A stretch of 28,017 nucleotides of DNA from Spirochaetia bacterium (GTDB lineage Bacteria > Spirochaetota > Spirochaetia > Treponematales > Breznakiellaceae), in assembly GCA_026002025.1 (NCBI GenBank), contig BOAU01000021.1, positions 1 through 28,017 of the forward strand, in the 5' to 3' direction. The position numbers and the translations under genes were made by a program. Below, one piece after another: positions 1 to 8,520 of this stretch. Numbering within the stretch: position 1 is the stretch's first letter; every line of letters starts with the position of its first letter. The notes beneath the pieces are model-generated. The model was not told the DNA's origin. It saw only the letters and a program-made list of their open reading frames with translations, and ran no database searches.

Positions 1-2
1 AT

Positions 3-137
3 CATAAAAGCATAATAAATTATTTCAAGATAATATTTATTACAGTTCTTGTGGTATTAAGGCCTAATTCAAGTATTTGGAACAAGAGTTTTAAAGATTT
101 GCCCCCTGTTCCTCCCGAATTACAAAAATATATTTAG
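3..137 (+). CDS. C-terminal tail of an unidentified protein (partial)
   Basis: A reading frame enters from the left edge and stays open for 44 codons through AT-rich DNA before a TAG stop at 135-137. The decoded tail begins with a hydrophobic stretch (around NYFKIIFITVLVVL) and ends in a proline-rich, charged segment (FKDLPPVPPELQKYI), which reads like a real C-terminus rather than noise. It lies 18 bases before the 4,6-dehydratase gene on the same strand, so it is probably the preceding gene of the same polysaccharide operon. A glycosyltransferase or membrane enzyme would fit the context, but no family can be recognised from the tail alone. Confidence 0.45.
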   Translation, partial: HKSIINYFKIIFITVLVVLRPNSSIWNKSFKDLPPVPPELQKYI

Positions 138-155
138 AGAGAATGAGGATCATTC

Positions 156-1346
156 ATGTTAGATATACTTTCCCTCATTGGCCGTACCGAACCGCTGTTT
201 TCTGCCGACATTGTTCTGCATGAACAGGAACTATCCGATATTGTCAGCTCCTCCCGGTTCCTCGTCATAGGCGGCGCCGGGTCTATCGGTTCAGCGGTGG
301 TACGCGAAATATTCAGGCGTAAACCAAAACTGCTTCATGTAGTGGATATTAGCGAGAATAATATGGTAGAGCTGGTCAGGGATATTCGTAGTTCTCTTGG
401 TTATATTGATGGAGAGTTTGCTACGTTTGCTATTGATTGCGGATCGGACATTTTTGATTTATTCATAATGAACGGACAGGGATATGACTATATGCTCAAT
501 CTTTCTGCACTTAAGCATGTACGGAGTGAAAAAGACCCCTTTACATTGATGCGGATGATTGATGTCAATATATTTAATACTGATAAGACTATGCGGCAGG
601 CAAATGAAAAAGGGGCTAAAAAATATTTCTGTGTTTCTACGGACAAGGCGGCAAATCCGGTAAATATGATGGGCGCGTCAAAGCGTATCATGGAAATGTT
701 TCTGATGCGTCGTTCCCTGGAATTACCGGTGTCAACGGCACGGTTTGCCAATGTTGCATTTTCTGATGGCAGTCTGCTTCATGGCTTTAACCGCCGCATT
801 GAGAAAGAACAGCCCCTCTCTGCTCCCGGTGATGTACGCCGGTATTTTGTAACACCCCAGGAATCAGGGGAATTATGCCTTATGTCCTGTCTGCTCGGTG
901 AAAACCGGGATATTTTCTTCCCGAAGCTTGATTATGACCTTAACCTGTTAACCTTTAGCGAAATCGCGGAGCGGTATCTTGAAAGCTTGGGGTTAGAGCC
1001 GGTTCAATGCGCAACAGAAGATGAGGCCCGTAAAAAAGTAAAAGAATTTAAAGTACAGAAAAAATACCCAGTATATTTTTTTAAAAGCGACACTACAGGA
1101 GAAAAAGACTTTGAAGAATTCTATACTGAAGATGAAAAACTTGACATGGAACGTTTTGAGGTAATTGGTATCATTAAAAATGAGTCTGTATATGATGACA
1201 AGGAGCTAAAAATATTTACAGACACGATTTGGTCATTGCGAAGAAAAGGGACATGGTCCCGTTCTGAATTAATAGATCTGTTTAATACTATGATACCCGA
1301 GTTCAATCATAAGGAAACAGGCAAATTTCTGGATGGGAGAATGTAA
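156..1346 (+). CDS. NDP-N-acetylhexosamine 4,6-dehydratase (WbpM/LegB-like SDR)
   Basis: This is an extended SDR enzyme of the polysaccharide-biosynthesis (CapD) family, 396 residues. The NAD(P)-binding motif GGAGSIGS is at residues 39-46. The catalytic STDK motif is at 161-164 (D163, K164), followed by MMGASK, where Met172 replaces the usual Tyr of YxxxK and K176 is kept. Met at this position is known in WbpM/CapD-type enzymes, while PseB/FlaA1 keep Tyr. The family removes water from UDP- or GDP-N-acetylhexosamine to give a 4-keto-6-deoxy sugar for surface glycans or nonulosonic acids. The C-terminal third (about 280-396) is longer than in PseB and resembles the LegB-type branch. A GAGGA ribosome site lies 9 bases before the ATG. 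The next gene follows after 3 bases. The exact sugar nucleotide substrate cannot be read from sequence. Confidence 0.85.
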   Translation: MLDILSLIGRTEPLFSADIVLHEQELSDIVSSSRFLVIGGAGSIGSAVVREIFRRKPKLLHVVDISENNMVELVRDIRSSLGYIDGEFATFAIDCGSDIFDLFIMNGQGYDYMLNLSALKHVRSEKDPFTLMRMIDVNIFNTDKTMRQANEKGAKKYFCVSTDKAANPVNMMGASKRIMEMFLMRRSLELPVSTARFANVAFSDGSLLHGFNRRIEKEQPLSAPGDVRRYFVTPQESGELCLMSCLLGENRDIFFPKLDYDLNLLTFSEIAERYLESLGLEPVQCATEDEARKKVKEFKVQKKYPVYFFKSDTTGEKDFEEFYTEDEKLDMERFEVIGIIKNESVYDDKELKIFTDTIWSLRRKGTWSRSELIDLFNTMIPEFNHKETGKFLDGRM

Positions 1347-1349
1347 ACA

Positions 1350-2435
1350 GTGAAAACCGCCCTCATTAGCGGAGTAACCGGACAGGACGGCGCGTATCTT
1401 TCAGAGTTTCTGCTTGGGAAAGGCTACGAAGTCCATGGCATCAAACGTCGCTCATCATCGTTTAATACCCAGCGTATCGACCATCTCTATCAGGACCCCC
1501 ATGTTAAAGACAAACACTTCATCCTCCACTACGGAGATCTCACCGATACCTCAAACATCATCCGTATCCTCCAGGAAGTCCAGCCTGACGAAATCTATAA
1601 CCTCGGCGCTCAAAGTCATGTGCAAGTATCGTTTGAAGTGCCGGAGTATTCGGCGGACGCGGACGGTCTTGGCGTACTTCGTTTGCTTGAAGCAATACGC
1701 ATATTGGACATGACTAAGAAAGTGCGCTTGTATCAGGCGTCCACCTCGGAACTGTATGGCAAGGTACAGGAAATCCCGCAGACAGAGAAGACGCCATTTT
1801 ATCCCCGCAGCCCCTACGCCTGCGCGAAACTCTACGGGTACTGGATTATCGTTAACTACCGTGAAAGTTATGGCATGTATGCCTGTAACGGCATTTTGTT
1901 TAACCATGAAAGCCCCCTGCGCGGGGAGACTTTTGTGACACGAAAAGTAACGCGGGCGGCGGCGCGTATCAAACTTGGGCTGCAGGACAAACTCTATATG
2001 GGCAATATCGATTCTAAGCGTGATTGGGGCTTTGCCGGCGATTATGTCGAATTGATGTGGCTCATGCTGCAGCAAGATGCGCCGGATGATTATGTGATGG
2101 CAACCGGTGTCACCACACCGGTGCGTGACTTTATCACCATGGCGTTTCAAGAAGCAGGTATCGCGCTCAAGTGGGAAGGGCAGGGGATAGACGAAAAAGG
2201 CATTGATACTGCAACCGGAAAAACACTGGTAGAAATCGACCCCCGCTATTTCCGCCCGGCGGAAGTTGAATTGCTTATCGGCGACCCCGGTAAAGCCACT
2301 ACAAAACTTGGCTGGAAGACGAAGGTGCAATTGCCGGAACTGGTCAGAATGATGGTGAAAAACGATATGAAACTTGCGGAACGGGAACTGCATTTGCGTG
2401 ACGGTGGATACACCACAGAAAATTATTACGAATAG
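1350..2435 (+). CDS. gmd: GDP-mannose 4,6-dehydratase
   Basis: Gmd converts GDP-D-mannose to GDP-4-keto-6-deoxy-D-mannose in the cytoplasm, the first step to GDP-L-fucose. The length (361 residues) is typical. Visible signatures are the nucleotide-binding [10 protein letters not shown] at residues 8-17, the catalytic STSE at 131-134, Tyr156 and Lys160 in YACAK, and the conserved [15 protein letters not shown] around 185-200. The start is a GTG three bases after the stop of the previous gene, with a GGGAGA ribosome site overlapping the end of that gene, so the two are probably translationally coupled. fcl follows directly, completing the two-step fucose pathway. Nothing appears missing or damaged. 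Confidence 0.97.
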   Translation: MKTALISGVTGQDGAYLSEFLLGKGYEVHGIKRRSSSFNTQRIDHLYQDPHVKDKHFILHYGDLTDTSNIIRILQEVQPDEIYNLGAQSHVQVSFEVPEYSADADGLGVLRLLEAIRILDMTKKVRLYQASTSELYGKVQEIPQTEKTPFYPRSPYACAKLYGYWIIVNYRESYGMYACNGILFNHESPLRGETFVTRKVTRAAARIKLGLQDKLYMGNIDSKRDWGFAGDYVELMWLMLQQDAPDDYVMATGVTTPVRDFITMAFQEAGIALKWEGQGIDEKGIDTATGKTLVEIDPRYFRPAEVELLIGDPGKATTKLGWKTKVQLPELVRMMVKNDMKLAERELHLRDGGYTTENYYE

Positions 2436-2445
2436 GGCAGGGCTT

Positions 2446-3438
2446 ATGAAGCCGGAAAGCAAAATTTATATTGCCGGGCACAAGGGGCTTGTTGGGAATG
2501 CAATTATGCGTTCTTTACAGGCAAAAGGGTATACGAACATTATAACCCGCACCCATGCGGAACTTGATCTTTTGAATCAGGATGCGGTGTCCTCTTTTTT
2601 TAGCGCGGAGAAGCCTGACTATGTTTTTCTTGCGGCGGCCAAGGTAGGCGGTATCGGCGCGAATTCCACATATCCGGCGGAATTCCTGTTTCAGAATACG
2701 CTGATCGGCTTTAACGTGGTTCATGCCGCCTATATCTCCGGCGTAAAGAAGTTGATGAATCTGGGGTCCACCTGTATATATCCCAAGATGGCGGAACAAC
2801 CGATAAAAGAAGAATCCCTGTTAACCGGCTTACTGGAACCAACCAATGATGCGTATGCGCTGGCAAAGGTCAGTGTTATCAAATTATGTACGGCTTATAA
2901 TAAACAGTATGGAACAAATTTTCTGTCGGTAATGCCGACTAATTTGTATGGAATTGGTGATAATTACGATCTTGAAAACTCCCATGTGCTTCCGGCAATG
3001 ATACGGAAATTCCATGAGGCAAAGGTATCCGGTAGTAATCAGGCTATCCTCTGGGGTGACGGTTCACCGCTGCGGGAATTCCTCTACGGAGACGATCTGG
3101 CCGATGCGGTAGTATATCTCATGGAATACAAGGATGCCAAAGATCTCCGTAACAGCGCCGGGGATTTTATCAACATTGGGAGCGGCCAGGAACTTACTGT
3201 TAAGGAACTTGCGGAAACAGTACGTTCCGTGGTGTACGCACGGGAATTAGCTATGGGAGATACATCTTCTGATACGGTATGTCATATCACCTGGGATAGC
3301 TCAAAGCCCAATGGTACACCGAGAAAACTCTGCGATGTGTCGCGGCTTTCCGCATTGGGATTTACGCCGAAAACCGGGTTATGTGAAGGCATAACAAAAG
3401 CGTATGCAGATTTTTTGAATAGGAATATTTGTAAATGA
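2446..3438 (+). CDS. fcl: GDP-L-fucose synthase
   Basis: Fcl (WcaG) epimerises carbons 3 and 5 of the Gmd product and reduces C4 with NADPH to give GDP-L-fucose. The 330-residue protein has the Rossmann motif AGHKGLVG at about 10-17, the GSTCIYP segment with Ser108 and Cys110, and the catalytic Tyr137/Lys141 pair in YALAK. An upstream in-frame ATG at 2374 exists, but it would overlap gmd by 62 bases and add 24 residues with no homologous character. The ATG at 2446 is preceded by AGGGCAGGG and gives the family start (a beta strand then GHKG), so I chose it. The stop overlaps the next start as ATGA, indicating coupling to the Wzz-type gene. Confidence 0.95.
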   Translation: MKPESKIYIAGHKGLVGNAIMRSLQAKGYTNIITRTHAELDLLNQDAVSSFFSAEKPDYVFLAAAKVGGIGANSTYPAEFLFQNTLIGFNVVHAAYISGVKKLMNLGSTCIYPKMAEQPIKEESLLTGLLEPTNDAYALAKVSVIKLCTAYNKQYGTNFLSVMPTNLYGIGDNYDLENSHVLPAMIRKFHEAKVSGSNQAILWGDGSPLREFLYGDDLADAVVYLMEYKDAKDLRNSAGDFINIGSGQELTVKELAETVRSVVYARELAMGDTSSDTVCHITWDSSKPNGTPRKLCDVSRLSALGFTPKTGLCEGITKAYADFLNRNICK

Positions 3439-4463
3439 ATGAAGAACAAAACACCAAAGATGAAATCAGCCTGATCGACCTGTTTGCCGTCCTCTGGCAT
3501 CGCAAGGTGATGATCATTGTTATCACCCTTATCGCCGCAATCGGAGTGGTCGCATTCGCCGTTCTCTCCATTGTCCTGCCATCTGAAACTTCCCCCCTCC
3601 CCAACGAATACACCCCGAAGGCCCTCATGCTTATCAACAATTCCTCATCCTCAGGCGGCGGGATGTCCTCCATGATCAGCGCCTCAGGCCTCGGCGGCCT
3701 GGCGGGTCTTGCCGGGGTCAGCACCGGTTCAACTTTCAGCCAGCTTGCGGTGGAACTGGTCGGCACCAATACTCTGCTCGATATGGTCGTCGATAAGTTT
3801 GATCTTATCACCCGCTATAAGATTGATACCCCAAAGAAAAAAGCAAAATCTCCCCGCGCCGACAGCCGCAGGGCCCTCAAGAAAAAACTGTCCGCTGCAT
3901 ATAATGAAGAGAGCGGATTCTTCAGTATTTCATTCACCGATATCGATCCGGTTTTTGCGCAAAGTGTGGTGAACTTCTGCGTCGCCTACCTGGAAAAACG
4001 TTTTGATGAGCTCGGAGTGGACAAGAACGAACTGGAACGAGTGAACCTGGAAAAGAATCTTCAGAACACCTACGAGGAAATCGTGTTTTGGGAAGGGGAG
4101 ACCCGGCGGCTGGAACAGTCCATTCAGATGGGCAGTACCTCGCTTCCTTCGTTCTCTCTGGAACTCAACCGTATCGCCATGGAACTGTCCGCCCGCAGGA
4201 CCGTTTATACCCAGCTCAAGGTCCAGTATGAACTCCTCAAGGTGACCATGGCCAGTGAGAAGCCGGTGTTTCAGGTCCTGGAACTGGCGGAAGTACCGGA
4301 CAAGAAATCCGGTCCGAGCCGGGGGCTGATTTGTATTATTGTGACCTTCGCGGGGGCCTTCTTCTCGGTCTTCCTGGCCTTTGTCCTCAATGCTATTGAG
4401 AATATCAGAAAAGACCCGGAAGCGATGGCCAAGTTCAAAAGTAAAAAAAGGAAATCTGTTTAA
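3435..4463 (+). CDS. Wzz-type polysaccharide chain-length determinant
   Basis: This is an inner-membrane polysaccharide co-polymerase that sets glycan chain length or couples polymerisation to export. The 342-residue protein has a short cytoplasmic N-terminus, a first membrane helix at about 25-48, a periplasmic part with a charged coiled-coil stretch near 175-240, and a second helix at about 296-318. The second helix is preceded by the proline-containing PDKKSGPSRG typical of the family. No Walker motifs or tyrosine-rich tail follow, so the Wzc-like kinase module is absent. The ATG overlaps the fcl stop by four bases. The loop near 70-95 is unusually rich in Ser, Gly and Met. The next gene, an SLBB exporter, is its expected partner. 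Confidence 0.9.
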   Translation: MNEEQNTKDEISLIDLFAVLWHRKVMIIVITLIAAIGVVAFAVLSIVLPSETSPLPNEYTPKALMLINNSSSSGGGMSSMISASGLGGLAGLAGVSTGSTFSQLAVELVGTNTLLDMVVDKFDLITRYKIDTPKKKAKSPRADSRRALKKKLSAAYNEESGFFSISFTDIDPVFAQSVVNFCVAYLEKRFDELGVDKNELERVNLEKNLQNTYEEIVFWEGETRRLEQSIQMGSTSLPSFSLELNRIAMELSARRTVYTQLKVQYELLKVTMASEKPVFQVLELAEVPDKKSGPSRGLICIIVTFAGAFFSVFLAFVLNAIENIRKDPEAMAKFKSKKRKSV

Positions 4464-4466
4464 GCA

Positions 4467-5975
4467 ATGCGGTATAAGAATTTTTTGCTATTGATAATTA
4501 TCCTGCTTCTCATCTTCCCCTTATCCGCCCAGCAGACAGGGGCGGATGATGCGGGCGCAGCTGAAGACACCGGGCGCCTGATCCTGGCCCTCTCCACCGC
4601 CGATTACCCCGCCACACCGGGGGATGTCTATAATCTCAGCTACGCCGCCAATATGGCGGGAAGCGGGGGAACCGCAGTCTCCGTGCCCCTGACCCTGGAC
4701 GCGGGTTACCAGCTGAAGATCCAGAATATGGGGACCGTCAATGCCCGGAACAAGACCTACCTCCAGGTGCGACGGGAAGTGGAAAGCCTGGTCTCAAAAA
4801 GTTTCCCGCTCTCAGGTCCCGCCTTTACCCTGGTCCGTCTGGGCCGCTTTAACGTGATGGTCTCAGGGGAAACCACTGTCGCGGGGAATTGGAGTGTGGA
4901 CGGCCTGACCCGCATCTCCGATCTGGTCGCCGGTATGGTGGGCCTGAGCGCCAAAGCATCATCCCGGCGGGTAACGGTTAGCTCCGCGGCGGACAAGGCG
5001 ACCACCTATGACCTGTTTCAGTTTCAGCGTTACGGGACCCTGGCGCAGAACCCCTATATCAAGCCAGGGGACCGGGTCACCATCCTCCCCGCCGATCGGA
5101 GGGTACAGATCACCGGGCAGGTATTCCGTCCGGGAACCTACGAGCTCCTGCCCGGTGAAGAGCTGGAGAGCCTGGTGGAGCACTACGCCGACGGCTTTAC
5201 CCTGAACGCGAATCCCGGCCGGATCATCCTGTCGCGGGTTAGTACGGAAGCGGCGGGGGAGACGAGGATATTTGATTACCAGGGGAATACCGGGATGACC
5301 CTGGAAGACCGGGATGTGGTCAGTATCGGGAACAAGGCAATCACCCGACCGGTGGCTTTTTTTGAAGGGGCCATATCCCGGGCAACGACGGGGATAGAAG
5401 AGACGGCGGTAGAGGGAGAAGTGGTGATAGAGGGGATGGCGAGGCTGGAGTATCCCTTCTACGAAGGTGAGACCCTGGGGAATGCGGTACGTGCGAATGC
5501 GCTGCGCTTTACGGCATCCAGCGATTTGATCAATGCCTATGTGATCCGGGGGGACCGGCAAATCCCCATGGATCTGACCCGGTATATCTACTACAACGAT
5601 TTCAGCAAGGACCTTGCATTGGAGAACGGGGACATCATCCGTATTCCCTTTGTGCAGTACTTTGTGCTGGTAGCGGGAGCGGTGAAGGCGCCGGGGAGGT
5701 ATCCCTATGTACCTGACCGTCAGGCGGACTATTACATCAACCTGGCCGGAGGCCGGGATGAGATGAAGAACACCGGGCGTGGTGAGACGATAACGAACAT
5801 GAATAACCGGAAGGTGAAGAGCGATGTGATTATAGAGCCAGAGATGATGATAACAGTACCGATGAACAGTTTTATGGCGAAATTCAATGTCTATGGGCCG
5901 GTAATCACGACGGTATTGTCGCTGATATCAACGACCCTATCGATCCTTGCGGTAACCGGGGTTCTGGGGAATTGA
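4467..5975 (+). CDS. SLBB-domain polysaccharide export protein
   Basis: This is a 502-residue secreted protein related to Wza-type exporters that move polysaccharide across the envelope. A Sec signal peptide occupies about 1-22 (a long Leu/Ile run ending LSAQ). A polysaccharide-export domain follows (about 50-120), then several SLBB-like beta-grasp repeats beginning near 129, 213, 319 and 401. The last part (about 477-500) is a hydrophobic helix. Unlike Wza there is no lipobox; I saw no cysteine anywhere in the protein, so it is not a lipoprotein and may be anchored by the C-terminal helix. It starts 3 bases after the Wzz-type gene, is the last gene of the operon, and is followed by a strong terminator. 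Confidence 0.88.
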   Translation: MRYKNFLLLIIILLLIFPLSAQQTGADDAGAAEDTGRLILALSTADYPATPGDVYNLSYAANMAGSGGTAVSVPLTLDAGYQLKIQNMGTVNARNKTYLQVRREVESLVSKSFPLSGPAFTLVRLGRFNVMVSGETTVAGNWSVDGLTRISDLVAGMVGLSAKASSRRVTVSSAADKATTYDLFQFQRYGTLAQNPYIKPGDRVTILPADRRVQITGQVFRPGTYELLPGEELESLVEHYADGFTLNANPGRIILSRVSTEAAGETRIFDYQGNTGMTLEDRDVVSIGNKAITRPVAFFEGAISRATTGIEETAVEGEVVIEGMARLEYPFYEGETLGNAVRANALRFTASSDLINAYVIRGDRQIPMDLTRYIYYNDFSKDLALENGDIIRIPFVQYFVLVAGAVKAPGRYPYVPDRQADYYINLAGGRDEMKNTGRGETITNMNNRKVKSDVIIEPEMMITVPMNSFMAKFNVYGPVITTVLSLISTTLSILAVTGVLGN

Positions 5976-6011
5976 TGCTCAGATAACGCATTAGTAAAAA
6001 TCAAGAAGCTG

Positions 6012-6062
6012 AAAAAAAAGGGGGCTGTGCGGACGAAAATCCGCACAGCCCCCTTTTTTTTG
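6012..6062. terminator. Bidirectional Rho-independent terminator
   Basis: A perfect 14-bp stem (6020-6033 with 6040-6053, GGGGGCTGTGCGGA and its complement) encloses a six-base loop. The hairpin is flanked by eight A on the left and nine T on the right, so it should end transcription in both directions. It sits between the + strand polysaccharide operon (ends 5975) and the - strand CNNM gene (ends 6071), exactly where a shared terminator is expected. Confidence 0.95.
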
Positions 6063-6070
6063 CGTTTTTT

Positions 6071-7345
6071 CTACCGGGCCGGAATTTTCGAGATCAGCAC
6101 CTTATCAATCCGGTTCCCGTCCATGTCCACAATTTTGAAGTTAAAGCCGCTGGATGAAAAACTTGCGGCGGTTTTGGGAATTTCCCCGGCAAGGGAAAGG
6201 ATGAAGCCCGCCAGGGTGTGGTAGTCCTGGTGGCTTTCGGTGAGGCTGTCCAGGTCCAGAACCGCGGCGATGTCGTCGATGCTGGCGCTGCCGTCGGCGA
6301 GCCAGGTTCCATCATCCTGGGGGATGATGCCCTCTTCTTCTTCGGCATTTTCCGAAAGCTGGCCCACGATTTCTTCAATAAGATCCCGGACGGAGAGGAG
6401 CCCGGCGAAACCGCCGTATTCGTCCATCACAAAGAGGTAGTCCGTTTCGCCTTGTTTAAAGGCTTCAAAGGACTTGAGGGCGGACATGGTTTCCGGGATA
6501 AAACCGACCTTTTTGATAAGGGGCCTTAGACCCTGGGACAGACCTTCGCTCAGGGCCTGGAGGATGTCTTCCAGAAAGACCCCGCCGATGATCTCGTCCA
6601 GGGTGCCCTCCGCCACGGGGAAGCAGCCCTGGGCGCCGTGTTCACGGACCATGGCCCGAAGCTCTTCAATGCCGGCGCCTGAGTCCAGCCACTGGATTTC
6701 GGAACGGTGGGTCATGAACGCGCCTGAAGGGCGGTCCCCCAGGTAGAAAACCCCCTCCACCATGGTCCGTTCCTTGCTTTCCACCACCCCGGATTTTTCC
6801 CCCTCAGCCAGGGCGCTGAGGAGTTCGTCCTCGGTCATACCGTTACCGGCGTCTCCATCTATGCGGAACAGTTTGCGGGCCAGGGCGCCGGAGGCATCAT
6901 AGAGGATGAGCAGGGGCTTACAGGGCAGGGCCAGAACCCTGATGACGGGGAGGCAGGCGGCGCAGATTTTTTCCGGGGCGCAAAGGGCAATGAGTTTGGG
7001 AAGGATGTCCCCCAGCAGAACAGCCGCCAGGGTGAGGCACAGGATGACCGCTGCTGCGGCTGCCAGGGCATTTCCCAGACGGTCTGCCAGGGCCGAGACC
7101 AGCCAAAATCCCCCCAATACCCCGGCGAGAATCCGCAGAAAGATCACCCATATGCGGCTTACGGAAAAATAGGGCCGGGGATCTTCTGCCGCTTCCAGGG
7201 CCTGCTGATATTTTTTCGCCCCCGCTTCTGCCAGGGTCCGCAGCCGGGGCTTGCGGGAAGAGGCAAGGGCATGCTCAAAGAGGATGAAAAAGCCCCCCGC
7301 CAAAATGACGGCGAGGATGATCAGGATACCGCCGGGGTCCCCCAT
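6071..7345 (-). CDS. CNNM/CorC-type membrane protein (HlyC/CorC family) with CBS pair
   Basis: This is a 424-residue inner-membrane protein of the CNNM/CorC family, which is linked to Mg2+ or other cation transport and sometimes labelled hemolysin. The N-terminal transmembrane domain has hydrophobic segments near 5-25, 62-85, 88-110 and 128-150. A CBS pair covers about 205-335, with the family phrases FMTHRSEIQWL and LFVMDEYGGFAGLLSVRDL. A C-terminal CorC/HlyC domain (about 345-420) contains DYHTLAGFILSLAGEIP. The start codon follows the stop of the HD-GYP gene with no gap, and its ribosome site GAGGAGG lies inside that gene's end, so the two form a coupled operon. The ion is not predictable. 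Confidence 0.9.
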   Translation of the reverse strand: MGDPGGILIILAVILAGGFFILFEHALASSRKPRLRTLAEAGAKKYQQALEAAEDPRPYFSVSRIWVIFLRILAGVLGGFWLVSALADRLGNALAAAAAVILCLTLAAVLLGDILPKLIALCAPEKICAACLPVIRVLALPCKPLLILYDASGALARKLFRIDGDAGNGMTEDELLSALAEGEKSGVVESKERTMVEGVFYLGDRPSGAFMTHRSEIQWLDSGAGIEELRAMVREHGAQGCFPVAEGTLDEIIGGVFLEDILQALSEGLSQGLRPLIKKVGFIPETMSALKSFEAFKQGETDYLFVMDEYGGFAGLLSVRDLIEEIVGQLSENAEEEEGIIPQDDGTWLADGSASIDDIAAVLDLDSLTESHQDYHTLAGFILSLAGEIPKTAASFSSSGFNFKIVDMDGNRIDKVLISKIPAR

Positions 7346-8503
7346 TTAAACGCCTGCCTCCTCACGGGTAAGGGAACTGATGATGAATATTCCATCCCCG
7401 GTCTCGGAGGTTGCCACTATCTTTTTTTTGCCGCCTTCGGAGAATTCTTCCAGCATCTGCACGATGGGGAACCGGGGGTTTCTTGGGTTTACATCCACCA
7501 CTTGGGCCCGTTTCCCGTTGGAAAGGAGCACATAGAGTCCGATGGGATAAATCGAAAGGGAATACACCAGAGCCCGGATAACCGTATCGTCGTACTGTTT
7601 TCCCTCGTTTCTGAGGAGTTCCACCATCCCCATGTTTCCGTTTTTTGCTTCCCTGTGGGGCCGGCTGACGGAAAGGGCTTCCCAGGAACAGGCCACGGCG
7701 ATGATCTTTGAGTAAAGGCTGATTTGGCCGCTCGAAAGTTTCCGGGGGTAGCCGGACCCGTTTTCCCGTTCATGGTGTTCCAGAGCCGCAGCGTTTACGG
7801 CCATGGGAAAATTAAGGGCGCTCAGGAGTTTATAGCCCCGGATCGGATGGGTCAGGATTGCATTCCGTTCCAGCGGGCTTAGGGGACGCTTGCTTAAAGT
7901 TATCTGGGGGGGGAGTTCGAGCATCCCCGCTTCGTGGAACAGGGCGGCGGCCCCCAGCTCAATAAGCCGGTGATTGGGCAGCTTGAGTGCGGAGCCGATG
8001 ATGACGGCAATAATCGTGGACCGTACCGCATGGGACGGCAGGTAATCCTGATCCGCCGGGGGATTTGTGGTTTGCAGTATGCGCAGAACATAGCGCTGGT
8101 TCTCCTGGATAGTTCCGCAGAAGGCCTTGATATCTTCCGCCGTTGAATTGAACTCCACACTCTTCCTGGCAAGCAGCCGGGCAAAAAGCTGTTCCGTGTA
8201 TTTGAGAAAGGCAGCGTAGAATTCCTCCGCTATTTTAAGCTTTTCGCCATCATTTTTAAAAGAATGTTCGAGCCCCTCTGTGCTGATGCCGGAGGACATG
8301 GATACATTATTTTTTCCCTGTTCCCCATCGCTGAACACTTCTTTAAACTGCCAGTCCAGAAGGGCTTTTTTCAGTTCCGGGGAAAAGGGCGTTTCCGGGG
8401 CGGCCAGGACAAATTTATCATCGAGAAAAACGGATTGGGAAAAATAACTGTCCGGGGGTATTGCCCCAAGGGGATAACTCTTCATATTATAAGCTGTGCC
8501 CAA
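7346..8503 (-). CDS. HD-GYP domain protein with altered metal-site residues
   Basis: The 385-residue protein has a short N-terminal domain (about 20-60, DDKFVLAAPETPFSPELK, as in many HD-GYP proteins) and a C-terminal HD-GYP domain (about 155-345). HD-GYP domains normally hydrolyse cyclic di-GMP. The HHERENGSGYP signature is at 243-253. The HD pair, however, reads His190-Glu191 (FHEAGML rather than HDIGK), and the later metal-ligand Asp of the usual VAD motif is Cys272 (IAVACSWEAL). Activity, or the metal used, may therefore differ from canonical enzymes. No receiver domain is present. The start is uncertain: TTG at 8503 or ATG at 8485, neither with a convincing ribosome site. The downstream CNNM gene is coupled to it. 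Confidence 0.88.
   Translation of the reverse strand: MGTAYNMKSYPLGAIPPDSYFSQSVFLDDKFVLAAPETPFSPELKKALLDWQFKEVFSDGEQGKNNVSMSSGISTEGLEHSFKNDGEKLKIAEEFYAAFLKYTEQLFARLLARKSVEFNSTAEDIKAFCGTIQENQRYVLRILQTTNPPADQDYLPSHAVRSTIIAVIIGSALKLPNHRLIELGAAALFHEAGMLELPPQITLSKRPLSPLERNAILTHPIRGYKLLSALNFPMAVNAAALEHHERENGSGYPRKLSSGQISLYSKIIAVACSWEALSVSRPHREAKNGNMGMVELLRNEGKQYDDTVIRALVYSLSIYPIGLYVLLSNGKRAQVVDVNPRNPRFPIVQMLEEFSEGGKKKIVATSETGDGIFIISSLTREEAGV
8461..8490 (+). promoter_or_regulatory. Candidate promoter for the 8521 gene, inside the HD-GYP 5' end
   Basis: TTGCCC (8461-8466, 4 of 6 to the -35 consensus) is followed 18 bases later by TATTAT (8485-8490, 5 of 6). The predicted start near 8497 would give a short leader carrying the AGGAG site at 8508-8512. 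The element lies inside the divergent HD-GYP gene, because the two starts are only 17 to 35 bases apart. It is weak and read by eye. Confidence 0.3.
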
Positions 8504-8520
8504 TAGCAGGAGTAGTCCCT

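Noticed and set aside
1551..2462. 303-codon open frame on the - strand
   Set aside because: It lies fully antisense to gmd, whose catalytic motifs and length are complete; the antisense translation has no recognisable domain.
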